From Aeromicrobium camelliae (GTDB lineage Bacteria; Actinomycetota; Actinomycetes; Propionibacteriales; Nocardioidaceae), in contig NZ_RQJX01000003.1 in the NCBI RefSeq assembly GCF_003850045.1, positions 62,001 through 126,000 on the forward strand: a DNA stretch of 64,000 bases, written 5' to 3'. Made by a program: the position numbers and the translations under genes. Below the pieces are notes generated by a model that searched no databases, was not told where the DNA came from, and worked only from the letters and a program-made list of their open reading frames with translations. Numbering within the stretch: the first letter of the stretch is position 1; every line of letters starts with the position of its first letter. Below, in pieces: positions 1 to 8,366 of this stretch.

Positions 1-667
1 CGGACTCGTCGATGTCGTGGGTGACGAACACGACAGTGACTCCGTACTGGTGCCTCAGATCGAGGACGAGATCCTCCAGCTCAGCACGGGTCTGGGCGTC
101 GACGGAGGCGAACGGCTCATCCATCAGGAGGATCTCCGGCCGGTAGGCCAAGGCCCGCGCTATGGCCACCCGCTGCTGCATGCCGCCGGAGAGCTGCCAC
201 GGATACTTGTCAGCGAACCCGGCGAGCCCGACCGACTCGAGGGCGCCGATCACACGCTCACGCCTCTCTTGGGAGCCGAGTCTCATGCGACGCAGTGGGA
301 ATTCGACGTTCTTTGCGACCTTCATCCAGGGGTAAAGCGAGCGGCTGTAGTCCTGGAACACCAACGCCATCGTCGCCGGGGGTGCTGTGACCGGATCGCC
401 GAGCAGGGAAACGGTGCCGGACGTCGGGGTGAGGAGACCTGACATGCTGCGCAGCAACGTGGTCTTGCCGCAGCCCGAGGGACCGACGATACACACCAGC
501 TCACCTTCGCGTACTCCGAAGCTGATGTCGGCGATGGCCTGGGTTGCTTCTGCCCCGGTGCCGTAAGTCTTCGCGAGTCCGCAGACATCGAGCAGGAGTC
601 GGGCAGACGGCTCAGGAAGTCCGCCGGGCACGGCGATGCCAAGTTCCGGGTTTGCGGTCGTGCTCAC
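1..667 (-). CDS. ABC transporter ATP-binding protein, nitrate/sulfonate/taurine type (partial)
   Basis: ATPase subunit of an importer of the SsuB/TauB/NrtD class, which energises uptake of small organic anions. The visible 222 residues carry Walker A GPSGCGKTT, a Q-loop VFQDYS, the signature LSGGMQQR, Walker B ILLMDEPF and the switch histidine in VTHD. The C-terminus lies beyond the left edge, so permease and binding protein, if present, are outside the window. The GTG start at 667 overlaps the stop of the tautomerase gene by GTGA, so it belongs to the hydrolase-monooxygenase-tautomerase operon. Importing that operon's substrate is inferred from position only; substrate specificity cannot be read from an ATPase. 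Confidence 0.9.
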   Translation of the reverse strand, partial: MSTTANPELGIAVPGGLPEPSARLLLDVCGLAKTYGTGAEATQAIADISFGVREGELVCIVGPSGCGKTTLLRSMSGLLTPTSGTVSLLGDPVTAPPATMALVFQDYSRSLYPWMKVAKNVEFPLRRMRLGSQERRERVIGALESVGLAGFADKYPWQLSGGMQQRVAIARALAYRPEILLMDEPFASVDAQTRAELEDLVLDLRHQYGVTVVFVTHDIDES

Positions 668-867
668 TTCGTGCCCCCGGCGTCTCGCGCCTGCAGGCTG
701 GCCCCGCCGGCACCCCAGCTGTCACGCTGGACCTCGTCAAGGATGACCCACACCTTCTCCGCCGGCGCACCGCTGGCTTCGCTGTAGGCGGCGGTAAGGG
801 CAGCAATGATGCGCTCACGTTGCGTGGGGTCGTAACTGTTCGCGTGACGCACTTCGATCAACGGCAT
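664..867 (-). CDS. 4-oxalocrotonate tautomerase family protein
   Basis: Small 67-residue protein starting MPLIEVRH. After removal of the initiator Met the N-terminal proline would be the catalytic base, as in 4-oxalocrotonate tautomerase and its relatives (about 60-75 residues), which interconvert enol and keto forms. It lies 10 bp after the monooxygenase stop and overlaps the ABC ATPase gene by 4 bp. In this operon it could tautomerise an unsaturated keto or enol product released by the hydrolase; that step is inference. No strong ribosome binding site precedes the ATG, so translation may be coupled to the gene before it. Confidence 0.8.
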   Translation of the reverse strand: MPLIEVRHANSYDPTQRERIIAALTAAYSEASGAPAEKVWVILDEVQRDSWGAGGASLQARDAGGTK

Positions 868-877
868 GATGGAACAC

Positions 878-2830
878 TCATTTCTTCTGGGCGGTGGGCC
901 TGGGTGCGACGACGTCGTAGGCGTCGCGATCGAACGTCGTAGACAGCTCGTAGAAGCGGAGCAGGGGCCAAGGCCAGTTCTGGGTCACCTTGCCGTAGCG
1001 GTTCTTGTACCAGCTGCGCACGCCGGGCACACCCCAGGCGCGGAGCGCGTTGCCCCTGTCCATGTCGCGGCAATAGGCCTCGTACGCGCCCTGCTTGACA
1101 TCGATCGGCCGGCCGCCCTCGGTGAGACTGAACCGCAGGCATTCCATGATGTACTCGACGGAGCATTCGGTCATGAAGATCGCGCTGCCGGTCACGACAA
1201 GATTGGTGTTCGGACCGAACACCAAAAACAGGTTCGGGAATCCCGGAACGGAGACCCCCTTGTACGCCCCCGCGTTCCCGTCCCAATCCCTGTGCAGGTC
1301 TCGGCCGTCCTTGCCGGTGACCTCCATCGGCATGAGGAAGTCTGAGGCCCGAAAGCCCGTGGCGTACACGATGACGTCGAACTCCCGCTCACCGGATGCG
1401 GTCTCGATGCCGGTTGGCGTGATCCGGGTGATCGGATCGGTGACAAGGTCGACATTGTCTCGATGCAACGCCTCGGCCCAGACTCCGTTGTCGCGCAGCA
1501 TGCGTTTGCCGCCGGGCGGATAGTCCGGGACGACCTTGGCGAGCAGATCCGGTCGGTCGGCATACTGTTCCTCGAGCCGGGCGACCAGTTGATCACGGAG
1601 CAGTTTGTTGGCCGCGGACACCGTGCCCGGCTCGTCCCACTCCGGATCGACGGTCACCAGCGAGAGACGGCCCTCCGTTGCCAGCCAGAACTGCCAGAAC
1701 CGGAACCACCGGGGATACTCGGGCACGACGTCGAACAACCATCTCATTCCTGTCGGGACCGGCTCGTGATAGCTCGGGGTGGGGAGCATCCAGGGTGCGC
1801 TGCGCTGGTAGACGGCGAGTTCAGCCACGGTTGGTGCGATGGCAGGAACGATCTGATAGGCGCTCGCGCCCGTGCCGATGACGGCCACCCTTTTGCCCGT
1901 CAGATCCAGTGACGGATCCCACCGAGCTGAGTGAAACGCCGTTCCCTCAAAAGAGTCGATACCGGGAATGTCAGGGAGCTGAGGTTGATTGAGCTGGCCC
2001 ACCGCGGTCACGACCGCGTTCGCCGCGTAGTCGAGGCGGTTGCCTTCGGAGTCTTCGGCAGTGATCCTCCATACGGCAGCCGACTCGTCGTAGCGCAGCG
2101 AAACCACCGTGGTCCTGAACTTGATATGCCGGCGCAGATCCAGCCGAGTGGCGACGTCTTCGAAGTACCTCGCGATGTCGGCCTGGGCGGAGAACTGGTG
2201 AGGCCAGTCCGCCTTCTGGGCGAACGAGTAGGAGTAGGCGAAGTTGTTGGTGTCGAGGCGACACCCCGGGTAGACGTTCTCGAGCCACGTGCCGCCGACT
2301 TCCGCGTTCTTCTCCAAGACGGTGAACGGAACTTCGGCCTGCGCCAGTCGGTGTGCCGCGGCAAGTCCGGACATTCCAGCGCCGATCACGACCACCTCGA
2401 AGTCGACGTCAGGGGCGACCTCTGGCTTGCGCCAACCGGGAGCGCCGACGTCACCATCGAGGCCGAGTTCACGACGCAGCAATGGCAGATACTCCGGCGC
2501 CGCTCCCCCCGTGAGGAACTCGACCAAAGGCTCCATCGGAACAGTTCGCGTTGCACGTTCGCCCGACATCAGCCGGTGGACGCCTTCGACGGCCTTGGCG
2601 CGTGCACGCTCCTGCTGTTCAGCGGACATCCCGCCTTGTGGGAAGATCTCGGCCTCGGCCGGCCGCAGTGGCGGGCGAAGGTCGTCCGCTAGAAAACTGT
2701 CATCACCCAGCGCGTGGGCGAGCGCCGCCAGCAACGGTGCCAGTTCTGCCTGCGCGACGGCGGCCTCGATCTGTTCGCCCTTCTCATCAACGGTATGCAG
2801 CTGGACCGTACCGGCCCCTGTTGAGGTCAT
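878..2830 (-). CDS. Baeyer-Villiger-type flavin monooxygenase, HAPMO-like
   Basis: A 650-residue FAD/NADPH monooxygenase predicted to insert oxygen next to a ketone, giving an ester or lactone. FAD-binding GAGMSG lies at residues 150-155, the Baeyer-Villiger fingerprint FEGTAFHSARWD (FxGxxxHxxxW, with D in the permitted P/D position) at 294-305, and a second nucleotide motif GTGASA at 319-324. An extra domain of about 140 residues precedes the FAD domain, as in 4-hydroxyacetophenone monooxygenase, which is also about 640 residues. The ATG at 2830 has GGAG upstream and overlaps the hydrolase stop (ATGA). A ketone is the likely substrate class; the exact ketone is unknown. Confidence 0.88.
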   Translation of the reverse strand: MTSTGAGTVQLHTVDEKGEQIEAAVAQAELAPLLAALAHALGDDSFLADDLRPPLRPAEAEIFPQGGMSAEQQERARAKAVEGVHRLMSGERATRTVPMEPLVEFLTGGAAPEYLPLLRRELGLDGDVGAPGWRKPEVAPDVDFEVVVIGAGMSGLAAAHRLAQAEVPFTVLEKNAEVGGTWLENVYPGCRLDTNNFAYSYSFAQKADWPHQFSAQADIARYFEDVATRLDLRRHIKFRTTVVSLRYDESAAVWRITAEDSEGNRLDYAANAVVTAVGQLNQPQLPDIPGIDSFEGTAFHSARWDPSLDLTGKRVAVIGTGASAYQIVPAIAPTVAELAVYQRSAPWMLPTPSYHEPVPTGMRWLFDVVPEYPRWFRFWQFWLATEGRLSLVTVDPEWDEPGTVSAANKLLRDQLVARLEEQYADRPDLLAKVVPDYPPGGKRMLRDNGVWAEALHRDNVDLVTDPITRITPTGIETASGEREFDVIVYATGFRASDFLMPMEVTGKDGRDLHRDWDGNAGAYKGVSVPGFPNLFLVFGPNTNLVVTGSAIFMTECSVEYIMECLRFSLTEGGRPIDVKQGAYEAYCRDMDRGNALRAWGVPGVRSWYKNRYGKVTQNWPWPLLRFYELSTTFDRDAYDVVAPRPTAQKK

Positions 2831-3657
2831 CGTGTCTCCGTAACGGTGATAGTCGGATGTGAAGCGAAGGCCTGCGCCTCCGCCTCCGCGAGAAAAGCGG
2901 TGAGCATGGTGGTGAAGTGCTCCGGCGCGTCGATGTTGGCCAGGTGGCCGGCGCCGCTCACCTGGGCGAGACGGCTATCGGGAACAAGTTCGGCGATCTG
3001 CTCAGACAGGGCGATCGGCGTCTTCTGATCCAACTCGCCTACGAGTACCAGGGTCGGCGCAACGATGCCCGGCAGGAGCTCGAGAATGTCGACGCCGAAA
3101 CACGCGCGGGCGCTCGCCTTGTACGTCGCCGGGGTGACGCCGGCGATGGCATCGGCTAACACACCCCGCCGTGCGCCTCCTTCGGACGTCAGCAGCGTCT
3201 GGTCGAGATAGCGCTCAGCGTAGGCCGCCATCCCTACAGCGTCGATATCTGCCGCGATGTTCGCGATCTTCTCGGCAGCCGTGCTGGGAGGCAGGCGAGC
3301 GAAGCTGTCAGCCACGACGAGAGAGGCAACGTTCTGTGGATGGCTCGCAGCGTAGGCCAACGCCTGAATACCGCCGAGTGAGACGCCAGCCAGATGCACC
3401 GGGCCAGGAAGGGACTCGACCACCGAGTGCAGATCGGCGACCCAGTCCTGCACGGTGACCTCAACCACTTCCGGCCGCCCTCCGTGACCGAGACTGTCCG
3501 GCGTGATGACCTCCCGCTGGGAAGACAGTTCCCTCACCTGGTCCTGCCACATGCGGTGGTCGGTGCCGAGACTGTGCAACAGCACAAGCGGCCAGGAATG
3601 GGTTTTTCGCGGACCACGTTTGGGATCGGAGCGCATGGCGAGTGATGTTAGACACAT
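2827..3657 (-). CDS. Alpha/beta hydrolase, 3-oxoadipate enol-lactonase-like
   Basis: Up to 276 residues with an alpha/beta-hydrolase fold. HSLG near residue 28 contributes the oxyanion hole, the nucleophile elbow is GVSLGG (Ser93), the acid is in GELDQ and the histidine in GAGHLAN. Closest in style to PcaD/BioH-like esterases and lactonases. It is the first gene of the operon, directly before the Baeyer-Villiger monooxygenase, so hydrolysing the ester made by that enzyme is the simplest role. A second ATG at 3636 could be the real start, since neither start has a clear ribosome binding site. The promoter region shared with the divergent IclR gene holds inverted repeats. Confidence 0.85.
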   Translation of the reverse strand: MCLTSLAMRSDPKRGPRKTHSWPLVLLHSLGTDHRMWQDQVRELSSQREVITPDSLGHGGRPEVVEVTVQDWVADLHSVVESLPGPVHLAGVSLGGIQALAYAASHPQNVASLVVADSFARLPPSTAAEKIANIAADIDAVGMAAYAERYLDQTLLTSEGGARRGVLADAIAGVTPATYKASARACFGVDILELLPGIVAPTLVLVGELDQKTPIALSEQIAELVPDSRLAQVSGAGHLANIDAPEHFTTMLTAFLAEAEAQAFASHPTITVTETR

Positions 3658-3680
3658 CAGGTCATCGCATGGGGAAAATG

Positions 3681-3695
3681 TTCCGTAAATCGGAA
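3681..3695. promoter_or_regulatory. Candidate IclR operator TTCCG-N5-CGGAA
   Basis: Inverted repeat TTCCGTAAATCGGAA, 24 bp upstream of the hydrolase ATG and in the divergent region next to the IclR gene. A second GGAA/TTCC pair overlaps it at 3673-3684. The same TTCCG-N5-CGGAA layout occurs at 47817-47831 before the other IclR-containing operon, which supports its being an IclR-type site. Binding is inferred. Confidence 0.55.
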
Positions 3696-3698
3696 AAA

Positions 3699-3738
3699 GT
3701 AGTTCCGGTATGTACCACGAATCGCGACAAGGAACTAC
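3699..3738. promoter_or_regulatory. Inverted repeat GTAGTTCC...GGAACTAC upstream of the IclR gene
   Basis: Perfect 8-bp arms at 3699-3706 and 3731-3738, separated by 24 bp and ending 9 bp before the IclR ATG. The position suits autoregulation of the IclR gene. Both arms contain GGAAC/GTTCC, resembling the half-sites of the neighbouring palindrome. Confidence 0.4.
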
Positions 3739-3747
3739 GGTCAGCTC

Positions 3748-4524
3748 ATGGCGCGTGAATCTGGCGAGACTCTTGCGACGGTCAATCGCGCGGTCACGAT
3801 GCTGGAGATGCTGGGCACGTCAGGCCCCCTGAATCTCTCCCAGATCGCCGACCGGATGGAGATTGGAAAAGCGACCGCATCACGGATGCTGCAGACTCTG
3901 GTCGCGCGCGATTGGGTCGTGCGTTCCGCCGATCGCACGTACCGGCTAGGCCCCGGCGTCCTCGGGCTGGCGATGTGGAAAGCACCTCAGCAACACCTGA
4001 TCGGCGACCTTCGGCCCATCCTCGACGCGCTGCACGACACGACCGGCGAGACCATCCACCTGACCCGGCTCGACGGCCGGTACGTCGTCTACGTGGAGCA
4101 GATCGTGTCGCAACTGCCCGTCCGCTCGGCGGCGGTCATCGGCGCCCGCTCGCCCGCACACTGCGTGTCTCCGGGACTTGCGCAACTGTCGCATCTCCCC
4201 GCCGAGCAACTGGCCTGGTTCCTGTCCACGCCGTTGAAGCGCTATACGCCGGCGTCGACGACCAACCCGGAGGAGCTGCGGCGGAAGCTCGAGACGGTTC
4301 GCGAACGCGGTTACGCCGTCAACCTCGGGGGATACAGGCCGGACGTGGGCGGAGTCGGCGCGGCCGTCGTCGACCACAACAGCCAGCTCGTTGCCGGGAT
4401 ATCAGTCTGCGCGCCCGTCTACCGGCTCGCGACGATGGACCTGGACTCGCTGGGCGTCCTGGTGAGCGACGCCGCGAGTGAGGCGAGCCGGCTTCTCGAC
4501 AAAGCGGCCTCGCCTCACGGGTGA
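3748..4524 (+). CDS. IclR-family transcriptional regulator
   Basis: 258 residues: an N-terminal winged helix-turn-helix (about 8-70, with LSQIADRMEIGKATASRMLQ as the HTH) followed by the IclR effector-binding domain to about 250. It is divergent from the hydrolase/Baeyer-Villiger operon with only 90 bp between the starts, so it most likely controls that operon and itself. The effector would be the imported ketone or a ring-cleavage product, but nothing in the sequence identifies it. Confidence 0.9.
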   Translation: MARESGETLATVNRAVTMLEMLGTSGPLNLSQIADRMEIGKATASRMLQTLVARDWVVRSADRTYRLGPGVLGLAMWKAPQQHLIGDLRPILDALHDTTGETIHLTRLDGRYVVYVEQIVSQLPVRSAAVIGARSPAHCVSPGLAQLSHLPAEQLAWFLSTPLKRYTPASTTNPEELRRKLETVRERGYAVNLGGYRPDVGGVGAAVVDHNSQLVAGISVCAPVYRLATMDLDSLGVLVSDAASEASRLLDKAASPHG

Positions 4525-4600
4525 CCACCGTGGCGCCGATCCCTCGGCCCTGTGAACCAGAATCCGCCCTCGGCGCATGCGCACGCCCTATCATCAGCTC

Positions 4601-5482
4601 ATGCGGACAACCAGGCGTCAGTTGGAGATCCTGGTCGGGCTCGGTGAGGACCTCCACTTCTCGCGCGCTGCCAACCGCCTGGACATCGCTCAACCGACCC
4701 TCAGCAAGGAACTGCGCCGCTTCGAGAAGCAGCTGACGTTCAGCCTCTTCACGCGAGGACCGAACGGCACCCGCCTGACACCCCAGGGTGAGCGCCTGCT
4801 GCCCCACGCCCAGGAGGCTCTTGGCGCGATCGTCGAATTCGAACGCCAGGCCCGCGCCGAAGCAGAACCGGAGACCGGCGCGCAGATTCGCATCGCCGTG
4901 TCCCCGTCGGTCGCGAACCGGCTCGCCCCCGCGATCCTCCGTCGTGTCGACCACGAACCACGATGGAACCCCGTGATCGTCGAGGTCAACACCGGCGCCG
5001 TGGTCGACACCGTGGCCCACGGCGACGCCGACATCGGGATCGGTCACTGCCTGCAGCCCGTCGGCGGTGCCCACGTCACGACCCTGCGCGAGGACCGCAT
5101 GGTCGTCGTCACGTCCACCGACGTCCTGCCCCACGGGCACGGCCCGGTCGACCTCAGCATGCTGACCGACATGTCACTGCTGATCTGGGAGCGCCGAAGC
5201 GACCCGGTGTACTTCGACACCATCATGAGCATCTGCCGAGACCGGGGCATGCAGCACGCCCCTCACCTCAGCACGACGCGCATCGCCGGCACCCACTACT
5301 ACCTGCTGGAGGAAGGCACGGCCTTCGCGATTGTGCCCGAGGACTTCGGCCTGTTCCTGCCGGACTCGATCTCCGCGAACCCGCTCACGCCCGAGGCCAC
5401 GGTTCCCCTGCAGGCCGTGGCACGCTCCGGCCTCGCCCTCCGCTCCTACGCTGAGCTCATGGAACTGATCGCCTCGCTGTGA
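4601..5482 (+). CDS. LysR-family transcriptional regulator
   Basis: 293 residues from the chosen ATG. The N-terminal winged HTH begins at once (RQLEILVGLGEDLHFSRAA, then QPTLSKELRRFE), followed by a periplasmic-binding-protein-like effector domain. An upstream in-frame ATG at 4577 would add 8 residues; I prefer 4601 because LysR proteins usually enter helix 1 within a few residues. Neither start has a clear Shine-Dalgarno. The gene is co-directional with the IclR gene and convergent with the PTS/PsuG genes, so it could regulate either; neither promoter region adjoins it. Confidence 0.85.
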   Translation: MRTTRRQLEILVGLGEDLHFSRAANRLDIAQPTLSKELRRFEKQLTFSLFTRGPNGTRLTPQGERLLPHAQEALGAIVEFERQARAEAEPETGAQIRIAVSPSVANRLAPAILRRVDHEPRWNPVIVEVNTGAVVDTVAHGDADIGIGHCLQPVGGAHVTTLREDRMVVVTSTDVLPHGHGPVDLSMLTDMSLLIWERRSDPVYFDTIMSICRDRGMQHAPHLSTTRIAGTHYYLLEEGTAFAIVPEDFGLFLPDSISANPLTPEATVPLQAVARSGLALRSYAELMELIASL

Positions 5483-5493
5483 ACCCGCCCGAT

Positions 5494-5955
5494 TCACGGC
5501 CGTCGTAACCGCGCCACCACCTCGCCGGCCTCGACATCACCGGTCTCAAGCAGTTCGAGACCGCCCATCTCACCCATCTCGCTCACCACCACGATGACGT
5601 CGGTGCGATAGCCTTCCGCCGCGATCGCGTCGAGATCCATGAGCACCAGCGGCGTGCCCACGTCGACCTGCTGCCCCGCCTCGACGAACGCCTCCAAGTG
5701 CCGGCCGTCGAGCTGGACCGTGTCGATACCGCAATGGATCAGCACCCCGACGCCGTCGCGGCCGGAGAGGATGAGGCCGTGCCGCGACGGCATGATGTGC
5801 GTGATCGTGCCGTCCATCGGGGCGACGACACAGCCGTTCGTCGGGACCACCGCGAACCCCGGACCGAGCGTGCCCTCCGCGAACACCGGATCGGGCACCT
5901 CCGAGACCGGCACGCAGCGCCCTTCACACGGCGCATGAAGGACCAGCGCACTCAC
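5494..5955 (-). CDS. PTS EIIA component, glucose family
   Basis: 153-residue cytoplasmic phosphocarrier of the Crr (EIIA-Glc) type. It has the conserved pair of histidines 15 residues apart, H59 (PSRHG) and H74 (LIHCGIDTVQLDG). By family knowledge the second is phosphorylated by HPr and passes the phosphate to the IIB cysteine. The GTG start overlaps the stop of the eIF2B-like gene (GTGA). It supplies the IIA domain missing from the IIBC protein two genes upstream. Last gene of the psuG operon; it faces the LysR gene with an 11-bp gap and no visible terminator hairpin. Confidence 0.9.
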   Translation of the reverse strand: MSALVLHAPCEGRCVPVSEVPDPVFAEGTLGPGFAVVPTNGCVVAPMDGTITHIMPSRHGLILSGRDGVGVLIHCGIDTVQLDGRHLEAFVEAGQQVDVGTPLVLMDLDAIAAEGYRTDVIVVVSEMGEMGGLELLETGDVEAGEVVARLRRP

Positions 5956-6899
5956 GGCAGGAGCTCCCGCCGCAGCGCATCCCAGTGACTGGAGACCAGG
6001 TACGGCGGAATCACTCCTCGTTCGGTCACGATGCCCCGGACGAGTTCGGGCGGGGTGAGATCGAAGAACTGGTTCACGACCGTCATACCGGGCACGAAGA
6101 CCGGATCGTCGGCGCGCAGCACCTCCTCGGGCTCGCGCATCTCAAGCTCGATGCTCGCTCCCGCCGCCGTGCGCGCGTCGTACTTCAGCAACTCGCTCAG
6201 CACGTAGACCGGCACGCCGTAGTGACGGGCCACGAGAGCCACCGTGAACGAGCCGATCTTGTTGGCGACAGAGCCGTCCACGCTGAGACTGTCGGCCCCC
6301 AGGAAGACGACATCGGCGCGCCGGACCGACTCGGCCATCGCGGCGTCGGTCACGAACCGGACGTCCTCGCAGCCCATCTCCCGCAACAGACGAACCGCGT
6401 TCAGCGACTCGCGCAGCGGCCGCGACTCGGTGCACACGACGCCGAACCGTCGACCGGTCTGCACCGCGACCCGGTAGGAGTCGACCAGGGTGCTGGAGTA
6501 GCTGTGCATGAGCACGGTGCCACCTTCGGGGATCAGCTCGGCCGCCACCTGCGCGACCGAGTCGACGGCGGCGTAGGAGTGATCGAGGATCCGCGCGGTC
6601 AGTGCCTCGAGCGCCGCCCGGGCCGGTTCGAGATCGGCAGCGTCGTCCAGACACTCGGCCGCCAGGGTGTTGACGTTGGCGATGGTCGCCATCGTCGGCT
6701 TCAGCTCGGCCATCTGCGCGGCGACGTCGGCGCTGCGGCGGCGCAGTGCCTCCAACGAGGCCGGTCCCGCCTCCCGGGCGACCCAGCGATGCGCCCATGC
6801 CGCAGCCCGGCCGAACGGGCTGCCCCCCTTCACGTTCATATCGCGAATCTCGGCGATGACATGATCGGCCGACGTGAACTCGATGTCGGGCAGACTCAT
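5952..6899 (-). CDS. eIF2B alpha/MtnA-superfamily protein, possible sugar-phosphate isomerase
   Basis: 315 residues of the eIF2B alpha/beta/delta and sugar-1-phosphate isomerase superfamily, which includes methylthioribose-1-phosphate isomerase and ribose-1,5-bisphosphate isomerase. The C-terminal Rossmann-like part shows FLGADSLSVDG and NKIGSFTVAL, so the conserved Asp is kept. Where the isomerases have THCN with a catalytic Cys, this protein reads MHSYSST, which is more like eukaryotic eIF2B-alpha. Isomerase activity is therefore uncertain. The ATG at 6899 is preferred over a TTG just before it. It sits between the PTS IIBC and IIA genes, so a role on a phosphorylated pentose or nucleoside is inferred. 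Confidence 0.75.
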   Translation of the reverse strand: MSLPDIEFTSADHVIAEIRDMNVKGGSPFGRAAAWAHRWVAREAGPASLEALRRRSADVAAQMAELKPTMATIANVNTLAAECLDDAADLEPARAALEALTARILDHSYAAVDSVAQVAAELIPEGGTVLMHSYSSTLVDSYRVAVQTGRRFGVVCTESRPLRESLNAVRLLREMGCEDVRFVTDAAMAESVRRADVVFLGADSLSVDGSVANKIGSFTVALVARHYGVPVYVLSELLKYDARTAAGASIELEMREPEEVLRADDPVFVPGMTVVNQFFDLTPPELVRGIVTERGVIPPYLVSSHWDALRRELLP

Positions 6900-6929
6900 C
6901 AATGCTCTCTTTCCTCGAAGATCAGACGA

Positions 6930-8336
6930 CTAGGCTGCGGCGCGGTCGCCGGACGGGCTGTCCTTGAGCGATTCGTCGAATCCGACGAAGTACGTCAACG
7001 CGAAGGTGACCGCCGAGCCGACGATCGTGCCGACGACCAGCCCGCCGAACCCGGCGCCCATGTACGCGGGGATGCTGTAGAGACTGAACGCGACCGGTGC
7101 GGTCGTTCCGGCGACGGCGGCACCGGTGATCGCGCCGCCGATGGCACCGCCGACGAGAACGAAGTAGAACGGCCTGCGGTACTTGATGTTGACGCCGTAC
7201 ATGACGGGCTCGATGACGTTGCCCGCCAGCAGACTGGTGATGCTGAGCGTGAACGCTGTGCGCTTGATCTCCGGATCCTTGGCCCGCGCCGCGACCGCCA
7301 GCCCTGCGGCGATCTGGCAGAAAAGGCTCGCGGCATGGGTCATGATGACCTGATCGCGGCCGAACGTCGCGATGTTCGGCACCGTCACGATCGCCAGCAG
7401 GACGATGTGCATGCCGAAGATGATCAGCACCTGCCACGTGCCGCCGATGAGGGCACCGGCCAGGATCGGGCTGAAGTCGTACAGCCCCTGGAACACGTCC
7501 ACCAGCGCCCGGCCGCCCCAGGCGCCGAGCGGACCGAGAACCAGCAACGCCAAGGGCGCCACGACCAGCAACGAGACGAACGGCACCACGATGCTGCGCG
7601 CGACAGCGGGGACGACGCTCCTGAGGAACCGCTCCAGGTGCGCCAGCACCCACATCGACAGGATCGCCGGCAGCACACTGCCCCAGTAGTCGACCTCCGT
7701 CAGCTCGATCCCCAGGAACGACGGTGCACCACCGTCGATGAACAATGCCGCCAGCCCCGGGTTCATCAGCAGCCCGATGATCATGAGGCCGATCGCGATG
7801 TCCGCGCCGAACTTGCGGGCAGCCGACCATCCGACGATGGCGGGGAAGAAGTAGTAGAGGGAGTCGGCGATGAGATGCAGGATCGTGACCGTCGAGTTGC
7901 TCTCGGACACCCCGAAGATCTCCGTGCAGACCACCGCGATGATCTTGACGAAGGCCGATGCCAGTAGGGCGGGAATCACCGGAGAGACGATCTCGGCGAA
8001 GACGCCGATCAGCCGCGAGAAGGGGTTGCCTTGCGCTCGGCGATCGGATGAACCGTCGTCGCCGGGCTGCCGGTCGCCGGCTGAGCCCGCGGTCAGCGCA
8101 GCGATATCGGCGCGCACCTTGTCCACCACGCCGCCCATCACGAGTTGGTACTGGTCGCCAACCTTGACAACGGTCATCACGCCCGGCACCTGCTTGAGCG
8201 CATCGACATCGACCTTGGACTCGTCCACGAAGCGGATCCGCACGCGGGTCATGCAGTTGGTGGCCGCGCGGATGTTCTCCGGGCCGCCGGCAGCGTCGAT
8301 GATCGCCGCGGCCTGATTCGACGGGCTCGTCGTCAT
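6930..8336 (-). CDS. PTS EIIBC component, glucose/GlcNAc/beta-glucoside superfamily
   Basis: 468-residue membrane permease. An N-terminal IIB domain (about 1-85) has the phospho-accepting cysteine in NCMTRVRIRF, followed by a charged linker near residue 100 and a IIC domain with about ten membrane segments. The IIC signature with a conserved Glu is seen in NVIEPVMYGV. It imports a sugar or sugar-like substrate with concomitant phosphorylation, using the separate IIA gene at 5494-5955. It lies 30 bp after psuG. The substrate is unknown; the psuG partner suggests a nucleoside or C-glycoside rather than glucose. Confidence 0.9.
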   Translation of the reverse strand: MTTSPSNQAAAIIDAAGGPENIRAATNCMTRVRIRFVDESKVDVDALKQVPGVMTVVKVGDQYQLVMGGVVDKVRADIAALTAGSAGDRQPGDDGSSDRRAQGNPFSRLIGVFAEIVSPVIPALLASAFVKIIAVVCTEIFGVSESNSTVTILHLIADSLYYFFPAIVGWSAARKFGADIAIGLMIIGLLMNPGLAALFIDGGAPSFLGIELTEVDYWGSVLPAILSMWVLAHLERFLRSVVPAVARSIVVPFVSLLVVAPLALLVLGPLGAWGGRALVDVFQGLYDFSPILAGALIGGTWQVLIIFGMHIVLLAIVTVPNIATFGRDQVIMTHAASLFCQIAAGLAVAARAKDPEIKRTAFTLSITSLLAGNVIEPVMYGVNIKYRRPFYFVLVGGAIGGAITGAAVAGTTAPVAFSLYSIPAYMGAGFGGLVVGTIVGSAVTFALTYFVGFDESLKDSPSGDRAAA

Positions 8337-8366
8337 GTCACATCACCTCGGGGGCTGAGGGTCCTT

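Noticed and set aside
5985..7967. 660-residue open frame on the plus strand
   Set aside because: Antisense to the eIF2B-like and PTS IIBC genes. Its translation is rich in Arg, Asp, Gly and His with no domain, as expected of a shadow frame in high-GC DNA.
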